Made by a program: the position numbers and the translations under genes
Source of the DNA: Oceanococcus sp041619315
GTDB taxonomy: Bacteria > Pseudomonadota > Gammaproteobacteria > Nevskiales > Oceanococcaceae
Assembly (NCBI GenBank): GCA_041619315.1
Contig: JBFKEC010000059.1
Location: 1 to 13,920, forward strand
DNA length: 13,920 nt
Direction of reading: 5' to 3'
Part shown: positions 7,593-13,920 of the stretch, piece by piece
Layout: every line of letters begins with the position of its first letter
Numbering within the stretch: the stretch's first letter is position 1
The notes under the pieces: generated by a model
What the model was told of the DNA's origin: nothing
The model's input: the letters and a program-made list of their open reading frames with translations, nothing else
Database searches by the model: none

Positions 7593-7622
7593 AGTATAGC
7601 CAGCGCTTGCGCGCGCAAACAA
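7593..7622 (-). promoter_or_regulatory. Candidate sigma70 promoter of the POT-ACE operon
   Basis: Read on the minus strand, TTGTTT (7622-7617) is followed after 18 bp by TATACT (7598-7593), which matches TATAAT at 5 of 6 positions. Transcription would begin near 7586, leaving a leader of roughly 64 nt before the ATG at 7522. The spacer contains a perfect GC-rich palindrome. The -10 is good, while the -35 is weak and its spacing is 1 bp longer than ideal. Confidence 0.45.
7607..7618. repeat. Perfect 12-bp palindrome TTGCGCGCGCAA, possible operator
   Basis: The sequence TTGCGCGCGCAA is identical on both strands. It occupies most of the -35 to -10 spacer of the candidate POT promoter and overlaps the -35 box by 2 bp. 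A dimeric repressor or activator could bind there. Alternating CG runs also arise by chance in GC-rich DNA, so this is a suggestion only. Confidence 0.25.
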
Positions 7623-7670
7623 GGTATTAGACACAACTGCACGAAAGTGCGACGGCGTAAGACGCCCAAT

Positions 7671-7706
7671 AAAAAAGGCCACAAGTTGCGATCAGCACTT
7701 GTGGCC
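7671..7706 (-). terminator. Rho-independent terminator of the gatCAB-hslO-degV operon
   Basis: On the minus strand a perfect 10-bp stem, GGCCACAAGT paired with ACTTGTGGCC (arms 7706-7697 and 7686-7677), encloses a 10-nt loop and is followed directly by six T residues (7676-7671) and then ATT. It lies about 96 nt downstream of the degV-family stop and ahead of the POT promoter. On the plus strand no T run follows the stem, so it acts in one direction only. Confidence 0.9.
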
Positions 7707-7802
7707 CCAACCGGGTACTCGTGGTCCCGGATCTCCCCCAAACACACCTCGGCGGGTGCTCGAAACCCGGATCGTTGCCGGACTCCAAAATCGGTCAGAA
7801 AC

Positions 7803-8750
7803 TCAGTGGAAAGTGTGTGGCTGTGCGATCAGCCCCAGGCTCAATGCGCCTGGCCCCATATTCACGCCGGCGGTCACACTCATGACCGATGCCAGCAATT
7901 CCACTCCAGCTTTCTGACAGCTGGCCGCTAGTTGAGCATAACCGGGCAGCGCACGCAAGTCCTTCATTTCTCCGGCAAAACTGACCGAAAGGTAAGGAGC
8001 CATCAATCCCTGCTCGATTTTCCGCACGGCATACGCAAAAAGCTTATGCGCGGCGGGCTCAAAGCCCCGAACTCGGTCGACCGGCTTGGTCTCGTCACCA
8101 TAGCCACAAAGAATTGGCTTGATGTCCAAAGCCGAGCCCAAAGCTGCGCTAATTAGCGACACACTGCGGTCACCTTTGAGCCGGGCGCGCGCTCTCAGAT
8201 AATAAAGATCGGTGGGTATGGCATACGCTCGCGCGCAGTTGACCAGCGTTGCAATGCGCTTGCGAATGTCATGCGGGTTCATGCCCTGCTCGATCATCCG
8301 TGCGGTTTCCGCAGCGATCACGCCCTGCCCCGCGAACAAGGTGCCGGTATTGATCACACGCAATGCAAACGGCCCTTCCACATCGGCATCGCGGCGGGCC
8401 TGGTGATAATCCGACAGTATCGAGAACGACGCTTTGGTAGCGTTCTCGAAGATGGCACTGCGTGAGCGCGTCACGGTCTGGCAGAACACAAAATCGTATT
8501 CCGTCACCAGGCGCTGCAGGAACAGCTCACTGATCTGTTCGGTGGTCAGCGGCATGGATTCGGCATTGTGGGCCTTGTCGCCGATCTCACTGCGATAAAA
8601 TGCCAGGGCAGCCTGCTCGGAGCGACGGTCAACAAGCTGATCATCTCCCAGCTGAATCGTGACCGGAAGAATCTCGATGTGATGCTTGGTCAGGAACGCC
8701 TCTGGCAGATCACAACTGGCATCCACAACGAGTCCGACGCGTGCTGCCAT
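7803..8750 (-). CDS. DegV family protein (fatty-acid binding)
   Basis: A complete 315-residue cytosolic protein. DegV/FakB-type proteins bind a fatty acid between two domains; in Firmicutes FakB partners pass it to the kinase FakA. Visible family traits are the N-terminal VGLVVDASCDLP strand-loop (5-16), ILPVTI (27-32), the INTGTLFAGQG loop (133-143, equivalent to the Asp-Ser/Ser-x-Gly segment), YYLRARARLKGDRS (183-196), DIKPIL (209-214) and GPGALSLG near the end (299-306). The usual phosphate-contacting SGTY-like motif is diverged to TRSRSAIFENA (94-104). The ATG at 8750 overlaps the hslO stop by one base (TGATG). A TTG one codon earlier is also possible. No FakA-like kinase gene is in the window, so the lipid role is inferred from family only. 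It is the last gene before the terminator. Confidence 0.88.
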   Translation of the reverse strand: MAARVGLVVDASCDLPEAFLTKHHIEILPVTIQLGDDQLVDRRSEQAALAFYRSEIGDKAHNAESMPLTTEQISELFLQRLVTEYDFVFCQTVTRSRSAIFENATKASFSILSDYHQARRDADVEGPFALRVINTGTLFAGQGVIAAETARMIEQGMNPHDIRKRIATLVNCARAYAIPTDLYYLRARARLKGDRSVSLISAALGSALDIKPILCGYGDETKPVDRVRGFEPAAHKLFAYAVRKIEQGLMAPYLSVSFAGEMKDLRALPGYAQLAASCQKAGVELLASVMSVTAGVNMGPGALSLGLIAQPHTFH

Positions 8751-9592
8751 CAATGTACCGATGCGTCTGCAGCAGGGTCATCGAAAAGCGCATCAACCAT
8801 GGCCGCGTCAAACTGGTAGTCCTGCCCACAGAAGCCGCATTCCACACTGACGCTGCCCTGCTCCTCGACGATCGACCTGACCTCGTCCTGGCCAAGCCCA
8901 ACCAGCATGCGCGAGACACTGGCTGCATTGCAGGGACAATGAACCACAACATCCTGTGGCTGTTCACTGACACGCAGATCCATGCCGAGCATCACCGACA
9001 GCCACTCACCCGGTTCGGGCGGCAGCATGTCCACGGCCATCGCATCCATCGCCGCCTGCCAGTCCACAGCACTGCCCTGATCACCACTGTGACCAGGCAC
9101 GGCCTGCAACATCAGGCCTTGAGCGCCGTGCTCGTCGGCGCACAGGATCAAGCGCGTCTCGACCTGCTCAGACTGAGCAAAATAGCGCTGCAACCAGGCG
9201 GCCGGATGGCCACCCTCCAGAGCAACAATGCCCTGATATTTTTCGTTGCTGTTTTCCGGCTCCAGCGTGACCACCAGCTGACCATCCAGCGCGCTGGTGT
9301 CAACGTCATCGCCGCTGGTCTTGATCAGCCCACGCAGGTTGCCGTCAGTGCCAGCCTGGGCGGTCAGCAAGCCAACCGGGCCGGCCTGGCTGATCTGCAG
9401 ACTCATGCGCGCCGGATTCTTCAGATGAGTTGCCAGCAGCGGCATGGCGACCATGATCTGGCCCAGCAGGGCGGCCGGTTCCGGCGCATAGCCACGACTC
9501 GCGACCAGCTCGGCCCAGTCTTCTCCCAGACTGACGAACGCCCCCCGCACCGGCTGGTCTGGAAGGCTCAACTGCCATAGACGCCCGCTCAC
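8750..9592 (-). CDS. hslO: Hsp33 redox-regulated chaperone
   Basis: A complete 280-residue cytosolic holdase that is switched on by oxidants such as hypochlorite or peroxide when its zinc centre is oxidised. The zinc-binding cysteines are all present: C219-x-C221 (CPC) and C252-x-x-C255 (CGFC), separated by 30 residues as in the family. The N-terminal core matches Hsp33, for example VRGAFVSLGEDW (15-26) and LEGGHPAAWLQRYFAQSEQ (125-143). The start is GTG 9592, which shares GTGA with the gatB stop; no Shine-Dalgarno is seen, so translation is probably coupled to gatB. The degV-family gene follows with a 1-base overlap. An extra Cys151 lies outside the zinc motif. The identification is secure. 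Confidence 0.95.
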   Translation of the reverse strand: MSGRLWQLSLPDQPVRGAFVSLGEDWAELVASRGYAPEPAALLGQIMVAMPLLATHLKNPARMSLQISQAGPVGLLTAQAGTDGNLRGLIKTSGDDVDTSALDGQLVVTLEPENSNEKYQGIVALEGGHPAAWLQRYFAQSEQVETRLILCADEHGAQGLMLQAVPGHSGDQGSAVDWQAAMDAMAVDMLPPEPGEWLSVMLGMDLRVSEQPQDVVVHCPCNAASVSRMLVGLGQDEVRSIVEEQGSVSVECGFCGQDYQFDAAMVDALFDDPAADASVH

Positions 9593-11034
9593 AGTTTGGA
9601 TTTTAGCAAGCGGTTAACCTCAGCCGGATTGGCCTTGCCCTTGGACAGCTTCATGACCTGCCCGACGAAGTAACCATAAACCTTGTCTTTGCCGCTGCGG
9701 TACTGCTCGACCTGAGCCGGACTGTCAGCAATTACCTGCTCAACCAGCGCTTCAATTGCGCCGCTGTCGGTAATCTGCTTGAGCCCGCGCGCCTCAATAA
9801 CAGCATCAGCGTCGCCCTCGCCTGCCCACATCGCGGCAAACACGTCTTTGGCGATCTTGCCGGAAATGGTGTTGTCGAGCACTCGCTTGAGCAACCCGGC
9901 CAGCGCGGTCGGCGCGACGGCAGCCTCGCCCACTTCAAGACTGTGCTCGTTAAGCGCTGCCGTCAGCTCACCCAGACACCAGTTCGCCGCGAGCTTGGCG
10001 TGATCAGTCCCCAACACATCAAGCAATTGCTCGTAGTAGTGCGCAAGATCACGGTCCGCAACCAGCGCATCGGCATCGTAGGCCGGCAGTGCAAATTGCT
10101 GCATGAAGCGGTTGCGACGTGCCTCGGGCAACTCCGGCAGGCTCGCCCGTATGGCGCTCACGAATTCATCGTCACACACTACCGGCAGCAGATCCGGATC
10201 AGGGAAGTAGCGATAGTCCATCGCCTCTTCCTTGCTGCGCATGGTGCGGGTTTCGCCCTTGTCCGGATCGTACAGGCGGGTTTCCTGATCAATTGTGCCG
10301 CCGCTTTCCAGCACATCGATCTGGCGCTCGACCTCGAATTCGATAGCCTTTTCAACGAAACGGAAGGAGTTCAGATTCTTGGTTTCGGTACGCGTACCCA
10401 GTTCTTCCTGCCCAATGGGACGCACCGACACATTGGCATCACAGCGGAACGAGCCTTCCTGCATATTGCCGTCGCAAATCTCCAGATAGCGCACCAGCGA
10501 GTGCAACTTCTTGAGGTATGCCACAGCTTCGCCGGCGGAGCGCAGATCGGGTTCGCTGACCACTTCGATCAGCGGTGTACCAGCCCGGTTGAGGTCAACC
10601 CCGGTAGCCGCTTCAAAGCCTTCGTGCACGGACTTGCCCGCATCCTCTTCGAGGTGGGCGCGCAGTATACGGATGCGCTTGGTGGTTTCACCGCCGTCAG
10701 TGCTGATGTCGAGATGCCCAAGCCCCACGATCGGCAGTTCGAACTGCGAAATCTGGTACCCCTTGGGCAAGTCGGGATAGAAATAATGCTTGCGCGCGAA
10801 CACGCTGCGCGGCGCGATATGGGCATCGACGGCCAGACCAAATTTGACCGCCATTTCTACCGCTTGCTGATTCAGCACCGGCAGCACACCGGGGAAACCC
10901 AGATCGATCGCACACGCCTGACGGTTGGCCTCGGCACCATAAGCCGTCGCCGCGCCAGAAAAAATCTTGCTCTTGGTCTTGAGCTGGACATGCACTTCCA
11001 GCCCAATCACAACCTCCCAGCCGGGATAACTCAT
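9589..11034 (-). CDS. gatB: Asp-tRNA(Asn)/Glu-tRNA(Gln) amidotransferase subunit B
   Basis: A complete 481-residue subunit of GatCAB. It binds misacylated Glu-tRNA(Gln) or Asp-tRNA(Asn) and activates the acyl group with ATP before ammonia from GatA is added. It opens with the family's WEVVIGLEVHVQL. The signature VDLNRAGTPLIEV lies at 146-158, followed by EGSFRCDANVSVRP (193-206) and YRYFPDPDL (274-282). The C-terminal YqeY-like tRNA-binding tail ends GQVMKLSKGKANP...LLKSKL. A strong GGAGGT (11046-11041) stands 6 nt before the ATG, which shares ATGA with the gatA stop. The stop overlaps the hslO GTG by 4 bp. Confidence 0.98.
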   Translation of the reverse strand: MSYPGWEVVIGLEVHVQLKTKSKIFSGAATAYGAEANRQACAIDLGFPGVLPVLNQQAVEMAVKFGLAVDAHIAPRSVFARKHYFYPDLPKGYQISQFELPIVGLGHLDISTDGGETTKRIRILRAHLEEDAGKSVHEGFEAATGVDLNRAGTPLIEVVSEPDLRSAGEAVAYLKKLHSLVRYLEICDGNMQEGSFRCDANVSVRPIGQEELGTRTETKNLNSFRFVEKAIEFEVERQIDVLESGGTIDQETRLYDPDKGETRTMRSKEEAMDYRYFPDPDLLPVVCDDEFVSAIRASLPELPEARRNRFMQQFALPAYDADALVADRDLAHYYEQLLDVLGTDHAKLAANWCLGELTAALNEHSLEVGEAAVAPTALAGLLKRVLDNTISGKIAKDVFAAMWAGEGDADAVIEARGLKQITDSGAIEALVEQVIADSPAQVEQYRSGKDKVYGYFVGQVMKLSKGKANPAEVNRLLKSKL

Positions 11035-12497
11035 TGGGCCACCTCCGCACGCTGCAGATGCCAGTCGGTCACTTGCTGATACGCGTGTGCTGCCGCCAGC
11101 AGACGCCCTTCGGCGAACTGTGGCCCCATCAGCTGCATGCCCACCGGCAATCCTTCAACCATGCCGCAAGGGGCAGACAACGCGGGCAAGCCGGCCAGAT
11201 TGGCCGAGACCGTATAAATGTCATCGAGATACATGGTGACCGGATCGTTGTTTTTCTCACCCAGTTTGTAAGCCGGCGCCGGTGTGGTCGGACCAATGAT
11301 CAGATCGACCTCGGTGAAGGCCCGCTCGAAATCTGCAGCAATCAACTGACGCACTTTCTGGGCCTGCAGGTAATAGGCATCGTAGTAACCATGTGACAGC
11401 ACATAGGCACCAATCATGATGCGACGCTGCACCTCACGACCAAAACCTTCACCCCGCGAACGGCTGTACAGATCCTTGAGATCAGCAGGACTGTCGGCGC
11501 GATGGCCATAGCGCACACCATCAAAGCGCGCCAGATTTGACGACGCCTCGGCCGGTGCCACCACGTAATAGGCCGGAACCGACAGCGCGCTATTGGGCAG
11601 GCTGATGTCGACAATCTCGGCGCCCAGCTTGCGGTATTCCTCGATCGCCGCTTCAACCGCGGCGCCGGTGGCCGCATCCAGGCCGTCGGCAAAGAATTCA
11701 CGCGGCCGTCCCAGTTTGAGACCGGCCAGCGGCTGATTCAATGCGGCGGAGTAGTCCGGCACATCCTGCTGGGCCGAAGTCGAATCCTTGGGATCAAAGC
11801 CGGCCATGGCGGTCAACATCAAGGCCAGATCTTCAGCGCTGCGGGCAAAGCCGCCGGCCTGATCCAGGCTCGAGGCGAATGCCACGATACCCCAGCGCGA
11901 ACAGCGTCCGTAGGTGGGCTTGAGCCCGGTCAAACCGGTGAGCGCGGCGGGCTGACGCACCGACCCGCCGGTGTCGGTTCCGGTCGCCAGCGGGGCAAAA
12001 CCGGCGGCAACCGCGGCAGCCGAACCACCCGACGAACCGCCGGCAATACGCTGGGTATCCCAGGGATTGCGGCTAGGCCCGTAATAACTGGTTTCGTTGG
12101 ACGAACCCATCGCGAACTCGTCCATGTTGGCCTTGCCCAGACTGACCACGCCCGCCTGCTTGAGCTTGGCCACCACGGTGGCGTCGAACGGCGCGACGAA
12201 GTTGTCGAGCATGCGCGATGCGCAGCTTGTGCGCACGCCTTCGGTCAAGAAGATGTCCTTATGGACCAGTGGAATCCCGGTCAACGGGCCCGCCTGACCA
12301 CGGGCCAGCGCGTCATCTGCGCGCTGAGCGTCCGCCAATGCCTGCGCATCGGTGCGCGTGATCAGCGCGTTGATATCGCCATCGTGGGCCTTGATCCGGG
12401 CGAGGAAATGCTCGGCCAATTCCAGCGCGGAAAACGATTTGTCGCGCAGCCCTTGGGCGAGCTGGCGGACACTCAAAGTATGCAATGCATTTGTCAC
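11031..12497 (-). CDS. gatA: Asp-tRNA(Asn)/Glu-tRNA(Gln) amidotransferase subunit A
   Basis: A complete 488-residue glutaminase subunit of the amidase-signature family. It releases ammonia from glutamine for the GatB site. The Ser-cisSer-Lys triad is visible: Lys80 in LVHKD, cis-Ser155 in the GGSSGGSAAAVAAG loop and the nucleophile Ser179 in TDTGGSVRQPAA. The start is GTG 12497, since no ATG is available in frame close to the GatC stop and the N-terminus aligns well (LSVRQLAQGLRDKSFSALEL). It lies 6 bp after gatC, with only a weak GAG ahead, and overlaps gatB by 4 bp. Presence of GatCAB usually means that Gln-tRNA and/or Asn-tRNA is made by transamidation; which one cannot be decided here. 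Confidence 0.98.
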   Translation of the reverse strand: MTNALHTLSVRQLAQGLRDKSFSALELAEHFLARIKAHDGDINALITRTDAQALADAQRADDALARGQAGPLTGIPLVHKDIFLTEGVRTSCASRMLDNFVAPFDATVVAKLKQAGVVSLGKANMDEFAMGSSNETSYYGPSRNPWDTQRIAGGSSGGSAAAVAAGFAPLATGTDTGGSVRQPAALTGLTGLKPTYGRCSRWGIVAFASSLDQAGGFARSAEDLALMLTAMAGFDPKDSTSAQQDVPDYSAALNQPLAGLKLGRPREFFADGLDAATGAAVEAAIEEYRKLGAEIVDISLPNSALSVPAYYVVAPAEASSNLARFDGVRYGHRADSPADLKDLYSRSRGEGFGREVQRRIMIGAYVLSHGYYDAYYLQAQKVRQLIAADFERAFTEVDLIIGPTTPAPAYKLGEKNNDPVTMYLDDIYTVSANLAGLPALSAPCGMVEGLPVGMQLMGPQFAEGRLLAAAHAYQQVTDWHLQRAEVAQ

Positions 12498-12503
12498 AAT
12501 GAT

Positions 12504-12791
12504 TTACTCGATGACCCGCGGTACCAGGTAGTGGCCGCCCTCAGCTTGTGGCGCAAGGGCCTGATAGGCATCACGATCCGGCCGTTCACTCACCTCATCG
12601 GCACGCAAACGCTGAACCATGTTGAGCGGATGTGCCATCGGCTCGACACCTTTGGTGTCAGCGGACTGCAACTGGTCTACCATGTCGAGAATGCTCGACA
12701 ATTCTTGGGCGTATAGCGGCAATTCGGCGTCATCCACAGCCAAGCGGGCCAGTTCGGCCACGCGGCGTACCTGGTCGGCGTCCAGACTCAT
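12504..12791 (-). CDS. gatC: Asp-tRNA(Asn)/Glu-tRNA(Gln) amidotransferase subunit C
   Basis: A complete 95-residue subunit that wraps the GatA-GatB interface and stabilises the complex. The start VRRVAELARLAV, then ELSSILDMVDQL (30-41) and the later VEPMAHPLN (49-57) are characteristic, and the C-terminus ends near HYLVPRVIE as usual. ATG 12791 is preceded by GAGGA with about 6 nt spacing. It is the first gene of the operon and lies divergent from mreB. Confidence 0.96.
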   Translation of the reverse strand: MSLDADQVRRVAELARLAVDDAELPLYAQELSSILDMVDQLQSADTKGVEPMAHPLNMVQRLRADEVSERPDRDAYQALAPQAEGGHYLVPRVIE

Positions 12792-12931
12792 GTTTATCCT
12801 CGGGCAAAGCCAATCGCAACAGGGGCGCGGAAATTACCATATAAGTGTCCTTGCCCAAAACCCATGGCATTGCTACATTTCCCCGCTTACCTGCTCAGCC
12901 CCGATTCGCGCCCTCGCGGAAGATTCTCCTT
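12792..12931. promoter_or_regulatory. gatC/mreB divergent intergenic region
   Basis: This 140-bp gap must carry starts for both directions. For mreB, TTGCCC (12851-12856), 17 bp, then TACATT (12874-12879) is a fair sigma70 match (4 of 6 in each box), giving a leader of about 45 nt. For gatC, an extended -10-like TGGTAATTT (12839-12831 on the minus strand) with TTGGGC 16 bp upstream (12858-12853) is weaker. The two candidate -35 boxes share bases 12853-12856, so the polymerases would compete. The mreB ribosome-binding site is GGAAGA at 12918-12923. No riboswitch or hairpin leader was noticed. Confidence 0.4.
12851..12879 (+). promoter_or_regulatory. Candidate mreB promoter
   Basis: TTGCCC and TACATT are separated by exactly 17 bp. 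Transcription would start near 12886 and the ATG is at 12932. The match is moderate and was judged by eye only. Confidence 0.4.
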
Positions 12932-13920
12932 ATGATCAATCAGTTACGCGGTCTGTTTGTCAACGACCTGTCCATCGACCTGGGTACGGCAAACACACTG
13001 ATCTACGTGCGCGGCGAAGGCATAGTCCTAAACGAGCCTTCTGTAGTCGCGATACGAACTGATTCGCGCGGCGGCAAACGTATCGAGGCCGTCGGCCTGG
13101 ATGCCAAGCGCATGTTGGGGCGCACACCCAACAACATTGCCACCATCCGCCCGATGAAGGATGGGGTCATCGCCGATTTCACGGTGACCGAAAAAATGCT
13201 GCAGCACTTCATCCGTAAAGTGCACTCGCAGCGCCTGTTCCGCCCGCTGACCCGAGTCATCATCTGTGTCCCCTACGGCTCAACCCAGGTTGAACGTCGC
13301 GCCATCCGCGAGTCTGCAGCCAACGCCGGTGCGCGCAAGGTTCAGCTGATTGATGAACCTGTAGCAGCCGCCATTGGCGCCGGAATTCCGGTCGGCGAAG
13401 CACGCGGCTCCATGGTCCTGGACATTGGTGGCGGCACCTCGGAAGTCGCCGTGCTGTCACTCAACGGCATCGTTTATGCCGAGTCCGTGCGCATTGGTGG
13501 TGACCGCTTCGATGAAGCGATCGTCAGTTATGTGCGGCGTCAGTACAACATGCTGATCGGCGAAACCACGGCCGAGCGCATCAAGCAGGAAATCGGCACC
13601 GCCTTCCCGGGCCACGAAGTACAGGAAATCGACGTGGTCGGACGCCACATGTCGGCTGGTGTACCGCGCAGTTTCACGCTGAATTCCAATGAAATCCTTG
13701 ATGCCCTGCAGGAACCGCTGGCCCAGATCGTGGCTGCCTGCAAGGTCGCGCTGGAATCGACCCCACCGGAACTCGGCTCAGACGTCGCTGACCGTGGCAT
13801 TGTGCTGACCGGCGGCGGCGCCCTGCTGCGCGACCTGGACAAGCTCATTTCCGAGGAAACCGGTCTGCCCGTGATCATCGCTGATGATCCGCTGACCTGC
13901 GTGGCACGTGGCGGCGGCGC
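12932..13920 (+). CDS. mreB: Rod shape-determining protein MreB (3' end outside window)
   Basis: The first 329 codons of the bacterial actin that forms membrane-bound filaments and guides lateral wall synthesis with MreC, MreD and RodA. The E. coli protein has 347 residues, so about 18 are missing. The ATP-binding site is complete: phosphate-1 DLGTANT (16-22), phosphate-2 DIGGGTSE (164-171) and the adenosine motif TGGGALL (293-299). The N-terminus MINQLRGLF resembles the membrane-binding helix of E. coli MreB. IDEPVAAAIGAG (140-151) matches the catalytic-loop region. The ATG has GGAAGA 8 nt upstream. In relatives mreC and mreD follow, which would lie just beyond the edge. The divergent gatC next to it is an arrangement known from Pseudomonas. 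Confidence 0.97.
   Translation, partial: MINQLRGLFVNDLSIDLGTANTLIYVRGEGIVLNEPSVVAIRTDSRGGKRIEAVGLDAKRMLGRTPNNIATIRPMKDGVIADFTVTEKMLQHFIRKVHSQRLFRPLTRVIICVPYGSTQVERRAIRESAANAGARKVQLIDEPVAAAIGAGIPVGEARGSMVLDIGGGTSEVAVLSLNGIVYAESVRIGGDRFDEAIVSYVRRQYNMLIGETTAERIKQEIGTAFPGHEVQEIDVVGRHMSAGVPRSFTLNSNEILDALQEPLAQIVAACKVALESTPPELGSDVADRGIVLTGGGALLRDLDKLISEETGLPVIIADDPLTCVARGGG

Noticed and set aside
7707..7802. Possible tRNA or riboswitch in the degV 3' region
   Set aside because: GGGTTTCGAGC-like bases recall a T-loop, but no acceptor stem or complete cloverleaf can be folded by eye.
9943..11079. Plus-strand open frame of 378 codons
   Set aside because: It is antisense to gatB, has no recognisable domain and no ribosome-binding site.

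Overview
The window looks like the chromosome of a GC-rich, non-enteric gammaproteobacterium. It is dense, with nine complete genes on the minus strand and gaps mostly under 50 bp. The divergent gatCAB/mreB arrangement is known from Pseudomonas and relatives. No mobile element, CRISPR array, rRNA or tRNA was found. The exact lineage cannot be fixed from these genes.

Region by region. At 1-1455 (minus) lies the N-terminal 485 residues of a large membrane sensor: a sodium/solute symporter-like module of the kind fused to histidine kinases of the CbrA type. At 1502-2239 (minus) is a C-factor-like short-chain dehydrogenase. Only 29 bp away and divergent is a renalase-like FAD oxidoreductase (2269-3264, plus). 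Its stop codon overlaps that of a convergent TIGR01777/YfcH-type SDR (3261-4127, minus). Homologues of these three often accompany photolyase or cryptochrome genes, but no photolyase is visible here.

From 7522 down to 3261 runs one minus-strand unit: a POT/PTR2 proton-coupled oligopeptide transporter, an M2-family peptidyl-dipeptidase (ACE homologue) made as a lipoprotein, and the TIGR01777 protein. The transporter stop and peptidase start share ATGA. Peptidyl-dipeptidases release dipeptides and POT carriers import them, so the pair reads as a peptide-scavenging system.

From 12791 down to 7803 is a five-gene minus-strand operon: gatC, gatA, gatB, hslO (Hsp33) and a DegV-family gene. Gaps or overlaps are 6 bp or less, and a clear intrinsic terminator lies about 96 bp after the last stop. 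The gatCAB genes make the Asp/Glu-tRNA amidotransferase. Hsp33 is a redox-activated holdase, and DegV proteins bind fatty acids. Divergent from gatC, across a 140-bp intergenic region, is mreB (12932 onward, plus), which runs off the right edge about 18 codons before its usual end.

Most of the window is housekeeping. The observations most worth following are the translationally coupled ACE-POT pair, the photolyase-less redox trio with a probable leaderless divergent start, and the attachment of hslO-degV to the gat operon.
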